Shown: one piece after another, positions 7,250 to 12,752 of the stretch
How positions within the stretch are numbered: the first letter of the stretch is position 1
Layout: the number at the start of each line of letters is the position of its first letter
Assembly (NCBI GenBank): GCA_023460875.1
Contig: JAEWOQ010000452.1
Location: forward strand, 1 to 12,752
Source of the DNA: Pseudomonadota bacterium
GTDB lineage: Bacteria > Myxococcota_A > Polyangia > Polyangiales > Polyangiaceae
Length of the DNA stretch: 12,752 nucleotides
Reading direction: 5' to 3'
Made by a program: the position numbers and the translations under genes
Notes under the pieces: generated by a model
The model's input: only the letters and a program-made list of their open reading frames with translations
Told to the model about the DNA's origin: nothing
Database searches by the model: none

Positions 7250-7267
7250 GGGAGCGCGGGCCCTCAG
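7246..7267. terminator. Hairpin spanning two convergent stop codons
   Basis: CTGAGGG (7246-7252) and CCCTCAG (7261-7267) form a perfect seven-bp stem around an eight-base loop. Each arm contains the stop codon of one of the two convergent genes (plus strand TGA 7247-7249, minus strand TGA 7264-7266). It could act as a bidirectional terminator, although no U-run follows on either strand. Confidence 0.4.
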
Positions 7268-8553
7268 CGGGCGCCGATGTGCACGGCCCGCGCGATCTCT
7301 CGGCTGGCGCGGGACGCCCGGTTGGCGTCGATGAAGGGGAACATGATCACCGAGCCCGTCTCGGGGGAGGTGCTGATCATGCCCCCGCTGTTACCGAGGA
7401 GGCTGGCGAGGCGAGGCTGATCGAGGGGGCGCGTGGCCTCGTGGATCGCGGCGAAGGCGTAGGCCCGATCCGGAGGGTGGGGCTCCGTGGCGGTGCCCCC
7501 GCGCAGGAAGGGCTCCGCGAGGTGAGGGGGCTCGGCGTAGAGCCCCACGAAGTAGATGAGCGCTGCGGCCGCGTCCGCGGGGGAGGGCCCCCGGAACCAG
7601 GAGCCCACGTGGTGGGTCGTCCCGCCGTCGCAGCGGGCGAAGAGCCCCGCGTGGGTCGCGCCGAGCCGATCGCTCAGGGCGCTCGCCACGTGGAAGTAGC
7701 GCACCCGCTCTTCCGGTCGGAAGTAGGGGTCGACGAGCTTGCCCCGGAAGGTGAGGCGGAGGCCCGCGGCGCGCCGCCCGGAGGGGCCCTCGACGACCTC
7801 GGGGGTGAGCTCGACTCCAGTCCCCGCCCCGGACAACTCCGCCAGCTCCGGTTCCTCCTGCCACACGAAAGAGACCAGGCGACCCGCCTCGGGGGGCGAG
7901 ACGAAGCTCCCCAGGCTGGGATGATCCTGGAGCGACGCCGACGTGTCGCCGCTCAGGAGGAGCACGTCGACCAACCAGCCCTCGGTCTCCGTGGGGCCGC
8001 TCGTGGCCCCACGGAGCACCCGGGTGCGAGCACCCGCGCAGACCCGCGCGGCCCGCTCCCTGCGCTCCTGCTCGCCGGGGAGATCCGGCGCGGCATCCCC
8101 CGTGCCGCTCCGTTCGGCTCCCGAGGTCGCGGAGCGACGGGAAACCTCCGGCTCGGGCGTCGTCGGGCGCGCGGCGTAGGCGGCGCCGAGGGCCACCGCG
8201 CCGAGCACGACCACCGCGCCCACCCAGCCGCCCGAGCGCCTGGGCGGCGGAAGGGTGGGCAGGTGACCGCGGCGAGACATGAGCCGTCGGACGAGCTCGC
8301 TCGTGAGCCGACGGCGGCCCTCCTCGGAGAGGGTGCTCCAGCGCTGATCGAGATCGCCGAGGGGTTCGCGCAGCACCCCCTGGGGCGCGTACCAGATGAG
8401 CTCTCCGCCTTCGACGCAGAGGGTGCCCGGGGCGCCGAACCGAGCGAGGCACTCCGCGGCGTAGATCTCGATGTCCCGGTGGGAGCCCTGGCCGCTGCTG
8501 GGCGCAGCGGCGGGCACCGATGACGACCGTCGCTCCGAGTCCTCTGCCGACAT
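7264..8553 (-). CDS. Uncharacterised single-pass membrane protein
   Basis: I do not recognise this 429-residue protein. Residues 1-25 are Ser/Ala-rich. Residues 26-100 form a compact cytoplasmic region, with IWYAPQGVLREPLGDLDQRW in the middle and a basic stretch before the membrane. One transmembrane helix spans about 109-128 (WVGAVVVLGAVALGAAYA). Residues 130-165 are a Pro/Ser/Glu linker. About 165-429 is a probable periplasmic domain with two cysteines (in RVCAG and ARCDG), which could form a disulphide. The layout of a small cytoplasmic domain, one helix and an external domain recalls anti-sigma factors or envelope sensors, but no known zinc or kinase motif is visible, so no function is assigned. 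The ATG start has GAGGGAAG five bases or so upstream (8557-8564). It converges on the sulfatase-like gene with a 14-base gap, and is divergent from surE. Confidence 0.8.
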   Translation of the reverse strand: MSAEDSERRSSSVPAAAPSSGQGSHRDIEIYAAECLARFGAPGTLCVEGGELIWYAPQGVLREPLGDLDQRWSTLSEEGRRRLTSELVRRLMSRRGHLPTLPPPRRSGGWVGAVVVLGAVALGAAYAARPTTPEPEVSRRSATSGAERSGTGDAAPDLPGEQERRERAARVCAGARTRVLRGATSGPTETEGWLVDVLLLSGDTSASLQDHPSLGSFVSPPEAGRLVSFVWQEEPELAELSGAGTGVELTPEVVEGPSGRRAAGLRLTFRGKLVDPYFRPEERVRYFHVASALSDRLGATHAGLFARCDGGTTHHVGSWFRGPSPADAAAALIYFVGLYAEPPHLAEPFLRGGTATEPHPPDRAYAFAAIHEATRPLDQPRLASLLGNSGGMISTSPETGSVIMFPFIDANRASRASREIARAVHIGAR

Positions 8554-8607
8554 GCGCTTCCCTCGCGTCGCTGCGGGCCCCGGGGCGCCGTGGCGACGAA
8601 GTGTGAG

Positions 8608-8637
8608 ATCATCGCCCTATCGGTGCGGCGCTGGCAA
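8608..8637 (-). promoter_or_regulatory. Candidate promoter of the uncharacterised membrane protein
   Basis: On the minus strand TTGCCA (8632-8637), an 18-base spacer and GATGAT (8608-8613) would start transcription about 45 bases before the ATG at 8553. The -35 is good, the -10 imperfect. Confidence 0.3.
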
Positions 8638-8670
8638 GGTGTTCCGAGCCGCTGGCGACGGCGGGGGCGC

Positions 8671-8699
8671 TTTACGGCTCCGCCGGCACGGCGTAGTAG
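8671..8699 (+). promoter_or_regulatory. Candidate promoter of surE
   Basis: TTTACG (8671-8676), a 17-base spacer and TAGTAG (8694-8699) precede the surE ATG at 8707 by seven bases. Transcription would begin at the start codon, consistent with the absence of a good ribosome site there. Confidence 0.4.
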
Positions 8700-8706
8700 C
8701 GGACCC

Positions 8707-9489
8707 ATGACCTCGGCATCTTCCCCTCGTCCCCTCGTGCTCTTGGCCAACGATGATGGGGTTCGTGCGGAGGGCATCCAGGCCCTCGGGGCCGCCCTGG
8801 CCATGTGGGCCGAGGTGATCACCTGCGCGCCGGACAACGAACAGAGCGCCTCCAGCCACTCCCTCAGCCTGTATCGGCCCCTGCGGCTCACTCAGCACGG
8901 GGAGGGGGTGTACTCGGTGGACGGGACGCCCGCCGACAGCGTCTACGTCGCCCTCTACGCGGAAGGCGTGCTGCCTCGAGAGCCCGATCTGGTGGTCTCC
9001 GGGATGAACCATGGGCTGAACCTCGGGGTCGACGTGTTCTACAGCGGCACGGTGGCGGCGGCTCGGGAGGGGGCCCTGCGCGGCTACGTCTCCTTGGCGG
9101 TCTCGGCCTCGCCCGAGGCGGATTTTGCCGCCGCGGCGCGGGAGGCGTCCCGGATCGCCCGGGGCATCGTGGAGGTCGGGGTGCAGGGACCCCGTCTGTT
9201 CAACGTCAACTTCCCCCCTGGCTCCTCCTGGCCCGTGCGCGCCACGCGCTTGGGACGGCGCGTGTACGGTGGAGGGGTCTTGGAGCGCCTCGATCCCCGG
9301 GGACGCCCCTACTTTTGGATCGGGGGGAGCTCGGAGGTGGTGCACGAATCGGCCCCCGGCAGCGACACGGAGGCCTACGACGCGGGGATCGTGGGGGTGA
9401 CCCCCCTCGTCTTGGATCTCTGGTCGAGCGCCCTCGAGCCAGACGCGCAGGTCCTGGTGGATGCCTTGCAGTCGGGCCGCAGAGATTGA
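8707..9489 (+). CDS. surE: 5'/3'-nucleotidase SurE
   Basis: SurE is a metal-dependent phosphatase that removes the phosphate from nucleoside 5'- or 3'-monophosphates, in the cytoplasm; it is linked to stationary-phase survival. The 260 residues align with E. coli SurE (253). The active-site elements are present: LANDDGVRAEG with Asp16 and Asp17, the NEQSASSHSL loop with Ser47, and DLVVSGMNHGLNLG with Asn101, followed by DVFYSGTVAAAREG. The C-terminal half keeps FNVNFPP, DPRG and YFWIGG. The frame is open upstream to 8590, but that segment is Arg-rich and unlike the family, and the conserved fold begins just after the ATG at 8707. The gene is followed by apt: its TGA overlaps an ATG in the apt frame (TGATG, 9487-9491). 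Loss of phosphate by SurE and base recovery by Apt fit a nucleotide-turnover pair. Confidence 0.96.
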   Translation: MTSASSPRPLVLLANDDGVRAEGIQALGAALAMWAEVITCAPDNEQSASSHSLSLYRPLRLTQHGEGVYSVDGTPADSVYVALYAEGVLPREPDLVVSGMNHGLNLGVDVFYSGTVAAAREGALRGYVSLAVSASPEADFAAAAREASRIARGIVEVGVQGPRLFNVNFPPGSSWPVRATRLGRRVYGGGVLERLDPRGRPYFWIGGSSEVVHESAPGSDTEAYDAGIVGVTPLVLDLWSSALEPDAQVLVDALQSGRRD

Positions 9490-9521
9490 TGCCCGTACCG
9501 CCATCGGGTAGCAAGAGAGGG

Positions 9522-10166
9522 ATGGCGACGCGCAAACGTCCGGCGACCCCACGGCCGGCCCGCATTCAGCCGACTCCCCGTGGGGTCGATCGCGACAAGG
9601 CGGTCCGCGCGGGCGCGGCGCTCTTGGGTCCGCCGGACTTCGACGCGCTAGCGTACGTGGCGGAGCTCATTCGCGGAGTGCCGGATTTTCCCCAGCCGGG
9701 GATCCTGTTTCGGGACATCACGCCCCTGCTGGCGGACCCGCGGGGGTTTCACATCGTGCTCGACGCGATCGCCCATCGGTTCGTCGGTGAGCACGTGGAC
9801 GCGGTGGTCGGCATCGAGTCGCGGGGCTTCATCTTCGGTGGAGCCCTGGCGGCTCGCCTGAACGCCAGCTTCGTGCCCGTGCGACGCCCGGGCAAGCTCC
9901 CTTCCCGCACGGAGAAGGTCTCGTATTCCCTCGAATATGGGGAGTCCGAGCTGGAGATGCACCGAGACTCCCTGGCGGAGGGCGCGCAGGTGCTGATCGT
10001 CGACGATCTCCTGGCGACGGGCGGGACGGCGGCCGCAGCCGCGGAGCTCGTCGATCGTCAGGGCGCTCACGTGCACGCCTTCGCGTTCGTGATCGAGCTC
10101 GAGGCCCTCGGCGGTCGTGGGCGGCTCGAGCCGACGCCCGTAGTGTCCGTGCTCAAGTACGAGTGA
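9522..10166 (+). CDS. apt: Adenine phosphoribosyltransferase
   Basis: The enzyme joins adenine to PRPP to make AMP (purine salvage, cytoplasm). From the ATG at 9522 it has 214 residues. The core from about residue 40 matches Apt: IRGVPDFPQPGILFRDITPLL (50-60 and 61-70), IESRGFIFG (98-106), RRPGKLPS (121-128), and the PRPP-binding loop VLIVDDLLATGGT (157-169). The family is usually 170-185 residues; the extra 35-40 at the N-terminus are basic and Pro-rich and look disordered. The ATG at 9522 is preceded by the purine-rich AAGAGAGG (9513-9520). Another in-frame ATG at 9489 overlaps the surE stop codon and would give 225 residues by translational coupling. Function is certain; the start is moderately certain. 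Confidence 0.95.
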   Translation: MATRKRPATPRPARIQPTPRGVDRDKAVRAGAALLGPPDFDALAYVAELIRGVPDFPQPGILFRDITPLLADPRGFHIVLDAIAHRFVGEHVDAVVGIESRGFIFGGALAARLNASFVPVRRPGKLPSRTEKVSYSLEYGESELEMHRDSLAEGAQVLIVDDLLATGGTAAAAAELVDRQGAHVHAFAFVIELEALGGRGRLEPTPVVSVLKYE

Positions 10167-10169
10167 TCC

Positions 10170-10227
10170 GGCGGCGTCGGTAGGAACTGGCGGCGTCGGT
10201 AGGAGCCTGCGGCGTCCGTAGGAGTGA
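10170..10227. repeat. Three tandem 19-20 bp repeats between apt and the EF-P ligase gene
   Basis: Units lie at about 10170-10188, 10189-10208 and 10209-10227, sharing the core GGCGGCGTCGGTAGGA (third copy GCGGCGTCCGTAGGA). They fill most of the 84-base spacer between two convergent genes, beginning a few bases after the apt stop codon. They are direct, not inverted, repeats. A short GCGCG-GGA-CGCGC hairpin follows at 10238-10250. Confidence 0.85.
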
Positions 10228-10250
10228 GCCGCTGGCGGCGCGGGACGCGC

Positions 10251-11516
10251 TCAGCGATCCTGCGCCGGGAACGCCTGGACCAGGGCGACCTCGTCGTGAC
10301 CACACAGCAGCGCCGCGAGCCGATCGAGCCCCAGTGCGTTCCCCGCGCTCGGCGGCATGCCCTCGGTCAGGGCCGCGAGGAAGCGCTCGTCCAAGGGATA
10401 TACGGGCTCACCTGTGCGCGCCCGGCGGGCTCGTTCCATCTCGAAGCGCCGCCGCTGCTCGGCGCCGTCGGTGAGCTCCCCGAAGCCATTGCACAGCTCG
10501 ATGCCAGCGACGTAGAGCTCGAAGCGCTCTGCCACCGTGGGGTCGTCCGGGCAGGGGCGCGCCAGCGGCGCCTGGGGGACGGGGTAGTGGGTGAGGAAGA
10601 TGGGGTGGTCCTCCCTGGCCAGGGCGGGCTCCACATCCTGCACCAACAGCTCGTAGAAGCGGGTCTCGTCGTCCCGGGCCAAGGCGACGGCGTCCCGGAC
10701 AGCCGCGTACCGTTGAAAGGCCTCTCGCACCGTGAGCCGCTCGAAGGGGGGGGCGAGCCGGAGCTCGCGACGCTCGTTGTCCACGACGGCCGTCACGGAG
10801 GTCGAGCCCGCGGTGGCGGACGCGGCGCGGGCGAGCAGCCGCTCCGTGTCCGCTAAGACCTCCGTCCAGGGGGCGAAGGCGCGGTACCACTCCACCAACG
10901 TGAACTCCGGCTCGTGGCGCCTGCCGAGCTCTTCGGCGCGGAAGCACCGCGCGACCTCGAAGATCCGCGGCATCCCTCCGACGATCAGCCGCTTCAGGTG
11001 CAGCTCGGGTGAGGTGATCAAGAAATCTCGCTCGACACTCCGCCGCCCGACACCCAGCCCGACACCCCGCTCGACACCGCCGAGGGAATGGACGTGGGGA
11101 TCGAGGCCCGGGCATGGGACGAGGCTGGGGGTCTCCACCTCGACGAAGTCCTCGCTCTGAAAGTACTCCCGGATCGCTCGCAGGATGACGTCACGAGCCA
11201 CGAGGTGGTGGGCTCGTCCGGTCCACGCGAGGCGGGCATGCTCGCCGGTCCCCTGGGGTGCAGCCCCAGCATGGACCTCGAGGGACGTCGCTTGGAAGCA
11301 ATGGCCGTCCCAGCTGCCCCGGGCGAGCACCCAGCTGCCCTCCGCCGGGAGCGTAGCGTCGCCGGCGGGGGGGGCGAGGGAGGCGTGGCACCAGGCGTCG
11401 GCGACGAGGAGCTCCCCCGATTCCCGAGAGACCACCCGGCCGCCCAGCGCGAGGGGCTCTCGGCTCGCCCCGCGCCGTAGAAGCGCTCGGGGAGAGAGCA
11501 CGGGCTCAGCCGGCAA
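10251..11516 (-). CDS. epmA: EF-P lysine ligase EpmA/GenX with extra N-terminal domain
   Basis: This class II lysyl-tRNA synthetase paralogue attaches (beta-)lysine to a conserved lysine of elongation factor P rather than to tRNA. It has 421 residues against 325 in E. coli EpmA. The catalytic core (about 105-421) has motif 1 (FVEVETPSLV, 124-133), TSPELHLKRL (168-177), motif 2 (FRAEELGRRHEPEFTLVEWYR, 192-212), HYPVPQAPLA (310-319), GIELCNGFGELTD (338-350) and motif 3 (GNALGLDRL, 392-400). Residues 1-100 are an addition that reads like a small OB-type beta domain (GGRVVSRESGELLVADA; GSWVLARGSWDG). The loop 146-163 is a low-complexity repeat. The start here is TTG at 11516, overlapping the FliQ-like gene; GTG at 11501, four bases after that gene's stop codon, is an equal alternative. 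Neither has a clear ribosome site, which suggests translational coupling. EF-P and EpmB are not in the window. Confidence 0.92.
   Translation of the reverse strand: MPAEPVLSPRALLRRGASREPLALGGRVVSRESGELLVADAWCHASLAPPAGDATLPAEGSWVLARGSWDGHCFQATSLEVHAGAAPQGTGEHARLAWTGRAHHLVARDVILRAIREYFQSEDFVEVETPSLVPCPGLDPHVHSLGGVERGVGLGVGRRSVERDFLITSPELHLKRLIVGGMPRIFEVARCFRAEELGRRHEPEFTLVEWYRAFAPWTEVLADTERLLARAASATAGSTSVTAVVDNERRELRLAPPFERLTVREAFQRYAAVRDAVALARDDETRFYELLVQDVEPALAREDHPIFLTHYPVPQAPLARPCPDDPTVAERFELYVAGIELCNGFGELTDGAEQRRRFEMERARRARTGEPVYPLDERFLAALTEGMPPSAGNALGLDRLAALLCGHDEVALVQAFPAQDR
11033..11077 (-). repeat. Short tandem repeat inside the EF-P ligase gene
   Basis: CGACAC (plus strand) recurs at 11033, 11048, 11060 and 11072, spacings 15, 12 and 12, within similar 12-base units such as CGACACCCAGCC and CGACACCCCGCT. 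It encodes the Gly/Val/Arg-rich loop at residues 146-163, between motif 1 and TSPELHLKRL. Confidence 0.7.
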
Positions 11517-11757
11517 AGGCGCGCTCTGCGAAGGACACGAGCTGGGAGCCCATCCAGGTGGCCGTCATGCCCACGGCCAAGGCCACCGCGACGAGGCGAG
11601 GGAGATGGGAGAGGGCCGCGTCGTGGACGTGCGAGAGGCTCTGCAAAAGCGAGCTCACCAGCCCGACCAGCGCGGCGATCCCCACCACGGGGAGGGAGAG
11701 CATCACGGTGAGCACCAGGGCCTCTTGCCCCAGCCGAATCAGCTCCTCGAGGGTCAT
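11506..11757 (-). CDS. FliQ/SctS-family type III export apparatus protein
   Basis: This 83-residue membrane protein belongs to the FliQ (flagellar) / SctS (injectisome; YscS, HrcS, EscS) family, which forms part of the inner-membrane export gate with FliP/SctR and FliR/SctT. The start MTLEELIRLGQEAL, the first helix (LVLTVMLSLPVVGIAALVGLVSSLLQ, about 14-39), the loop QSLSHVHDAALSHLPRL and the second helix (VAVALAVGMTATWMGSQL, about 56-73) match the family in order and length (usually 85-90). No partner gene lies in the window. It sits 17 bases after the lipoprotein gene and touches the EF-P ligase gene, so all are co-transcribed. The frame is open upstream to 11952, but that part is an Arg-rich overlap with the lipoprotein gene. 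A GGAGG sequence abuts the ATG with no spacer, which is unusual for a ribosome site. Confidence 0.87.
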   Translation of the reverse strand: MTLEELIRLGQEALVLTVMLSLPVVGIAALVGLVSSLLQSLSHVHDAALSHLPRLVAVALAVGMTATWMGSQLVSFAERAFAG

Positions 11758-11774
11758 CCTCCGACCGCGGATCG

Positions 11775-12098
11775 TCAGTTGGCGCCGCCGGCGCCGCCCG
11801 CTCCTCCGTCGCCTCCGTTCGAAGTGCCGCCCGTCGCTGCGCCGCTGCCCGCGCGGGGGCGGCAGCTGGGCACCGCGTCCGTGCGGTCCTCCGCGGGGCA
11901 ACAGCGATCGACCCGGTCGTCGCCGCCGCGCAGCTCGTTGGCGGGCGTACACACCAGCCCGCCGCTACAGTCCTGGTTGCCGTTCAAAAGCGAACAACGG
12001 TCACCCTCGCCCTGGCGGGAACATCCGCCGCTGGCGAACGCCACTGGGAGGCCGACCAGGAGGCTCGCGAGGATGAGGCGGAGGGCGGGCTGCGTCAC
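11775..12098 (-). CDS. Small Cys-rich exported lipoprotein
   Basis: This 107-residue protein has no function I recognise. Residues 1-26 form a signal peptide ending ASGGC, a weak lipobox (Gly at -1 fits; Ser at -3 is atypical), so it is a lipoprotein or a secreted protein. The mature part has a Cys-rich motif, GDRCSLLNGNQDCSGGLVC (32-50), further cysteines in DRCCPAEDR and SCRP, and a Gly/Ala-rich tail (GGDGGAGGAGGAN). Such short pieces with CxxxNxxxDCxxGLVC-like spacing are common on myxobacterial surface proteins. The GTG start has no clear ribosome site. It begins 31 bases after pgsA ends and ends 17 bases before the FliQ-like gene, so it belongs to the same operon. Confidence 0.78.
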   Translation of the reverse strand: MTQPALRLILASLLVGLPVAFASGGCSRQGEGDRCSLLNGNQDCSGGLVCTPANELRGGDDRVDRCCPAEDRTDAVPSCRPRAGSGAATGGTSNGGDGGAGGAGGAN

Positions 12099-12129
12099 GG
12101 CGAGTGCTTAACAGGGAGCCAGCGGTGGC

Positions 12130-12752
12130 TCAAGCCCCGGGGTTGGGGTGCGTCTTGGTCTTGGCGTCCTTGCGCTCCACGGCCTGGGCGAACAGGCCCA
12201 CGTACTGGAACGCGCTGATGACCGAGAAGATGAGCGACACGTAGATGAGCGCGCGCCCCACCACCACCAGATCCACGACTCCCAGATCGATGATGCCGAG
12301 GTGGAGGTGGTAGGGGTACCCGATGAGCAGGCAGAGGATGCCGATCATCTGCAGCGCGGTCTTGTTCTTACCGCCGCCCCCCGCCGCGATGACCACCCCT
12401 TCGGTGCTGGCGATGCTGCGCAGCCCCGTGATGCTGATCTCCCGGGCGAGGAGCAAGGCCACGGCCCACTCTGGGATGCGCCCCATGGGCACCATCCACA
12501 CCAGCGACGCCATGACCAGCAGCTTGTCCGCGAGGGGATCGAGGAACTTGCCGAGCACGCTGACGATGTTCATGCGGCGCGCGAGATAGCCGTCGAGCAG
12601 ATCCGTGAACGCCGCTGCGGAGTAGACGAAGGCCGCCACGAGGCAATCATGGGGAGTGCCGTTGTCCAGGAGCCAGAGCACCACGGGGATGATGGCGATG
12701 CGCCCCATGGTGAGCAGGTTCGGCAGGTTCAGCGCGTCCTTCTTGAGAGAAG
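12130..12752 (-). CDS. pgsA: CDP-diacylglycerol-glycerol-3-phosphate 3-phosphatidyltransferase (5' end outside window)
   Basis: PgsA makes phosphatidylglycerol phosphate from CDP-diacylglycerol and glycerol 3-phosphate, the committed step to phosphatidylglycerol and cardiolipin, in the inner membrane. The CDP-alcohol phosphotransferase motif D-G-x2-A-R-x8-G-x3-D-x3-D is intact (DGYLARR to DPLADK, with all the Asp residues present). Several hydrophobic helices follow, and the C-terminus is Lys-rich. The ATG at 12706-12708 is not the real start: the frame stays open to the window edge and reads LKKDALNLPNLLTMGRI, the usual PgsA N-terminus (NLPNLLTxxR). At most a few residues are missing. The enzyme heads the minus-strand operon with the lipoprotein, FliQ-like and EF-P ligase genes. 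Phosphatidylserine synthase and other family members are less likely because the NLPNLLT start and 200-residue length suit PgsA. Confidence 0.93.
   Translation of the reverse strand, partial: SLKKDALNLPNLLTMGRIAIIPVVLWLLDNGTPHDCLVAAFVYSAAAFTDLLDGYLARRMNIVSVLGKFLDPLADKLLVMASLVWMVPMGRIPEWAVALLLAREISITGLRSIASTEGVVIAAGGGGKNKTALQMIGILCLLIGYPYHLHLGIIDLGVVDLVVVGRALIYVSLIFSVISAFQYVGLFAQAVERKDAKTKTHPNPGA

Noticed and set aside
7279..8523. A 414-codon plus-strand open frame opposite the 429-residue membrane protein
   Set aside because: Both frames are long, but the minus-strand one has a good ribosome site, a clean transmembrane helix and balanced composition. The plus-strand one is Arg/Gly/Ala-rich without structure.
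12101..12116. A TTAACAG sequence upstream of the small lipoprotein gene, resembling half of the TetR palindrome
   Set aside because: Only seven bases match and there is no second half-site, so it is probably chance.

Overview
The window is very GC-rich, with strongly GC-biased third codon positions, many GTG starts and densely packed genes on both strands. Together with the Cys-rich and Gly/Ala-rich lipoprotein style and the gene set, this suggests a Myxococcota (myxobacterial, former deltaproteobacterial) chromosome. That placement is an inference from style and gene content, not from a marker gene. I see no rRNA, tRNA, CRISPR array, transposase or prophage gene.

Layout, left to right. Bases 1-4841 hold, on the minus strand, a lipoprotein MepA-type murein endopeptidase with a LysM domain (107-1495) and an extended SDR sugar-nucleotide epimerase (1598-2548). 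Divergent from these is pdxH (2629-3246, plus). Next, on the minus strand, come a TetR-family regulator (3399-4037) flanked by two near-identical 15-bp palindromes, and an orphan heme-copper oxidase subunit III (4236-4841). Bases 5012-7249 (plus) encode a multi-pass membrane sulfatase/phosphotransferase-superfamily enzyme. It meets tail to tail an unrecognised single-pass membrane protein (7264-8553, minus). Divergent from that is a plus-strand pair, surE (8707-9489) and apt (9522-10166), both acting in nucleotide metabolism.

The right end (10251-12752, minus) looks like one operon transcribed leftward: pgsA (cut by the window edge), a small Cys-rich lipoprotein, a FliQ/SctS-type export-apparatus subunit, and an EpmA/GenX-type EF-P lysyl ligase. 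The ligase carries an extra N-terminal domain. Gaps are 31 and 17 bases, followed by a short overlap or a 4-base gap.

Most genes are housekeeping or cell-envelope functions: murein turnover, sugar-nucleotide synthesis, phospholipid synthesis, vitamin B6, purine salvage and EF-P modification. I found no convincing new defence or mobile system. The observations most worth following are the lone FliQ/SctS gene inside a pgsA-epmA operon, the N-terminal extension of EpmA, the duplicated operator around the TetR gene, the serine at the usual formylglycine position of the sulfatase-like protein, and three genes whose predicted -10 boxes sit so close to the start codon that leaderless mRNAs are likely.
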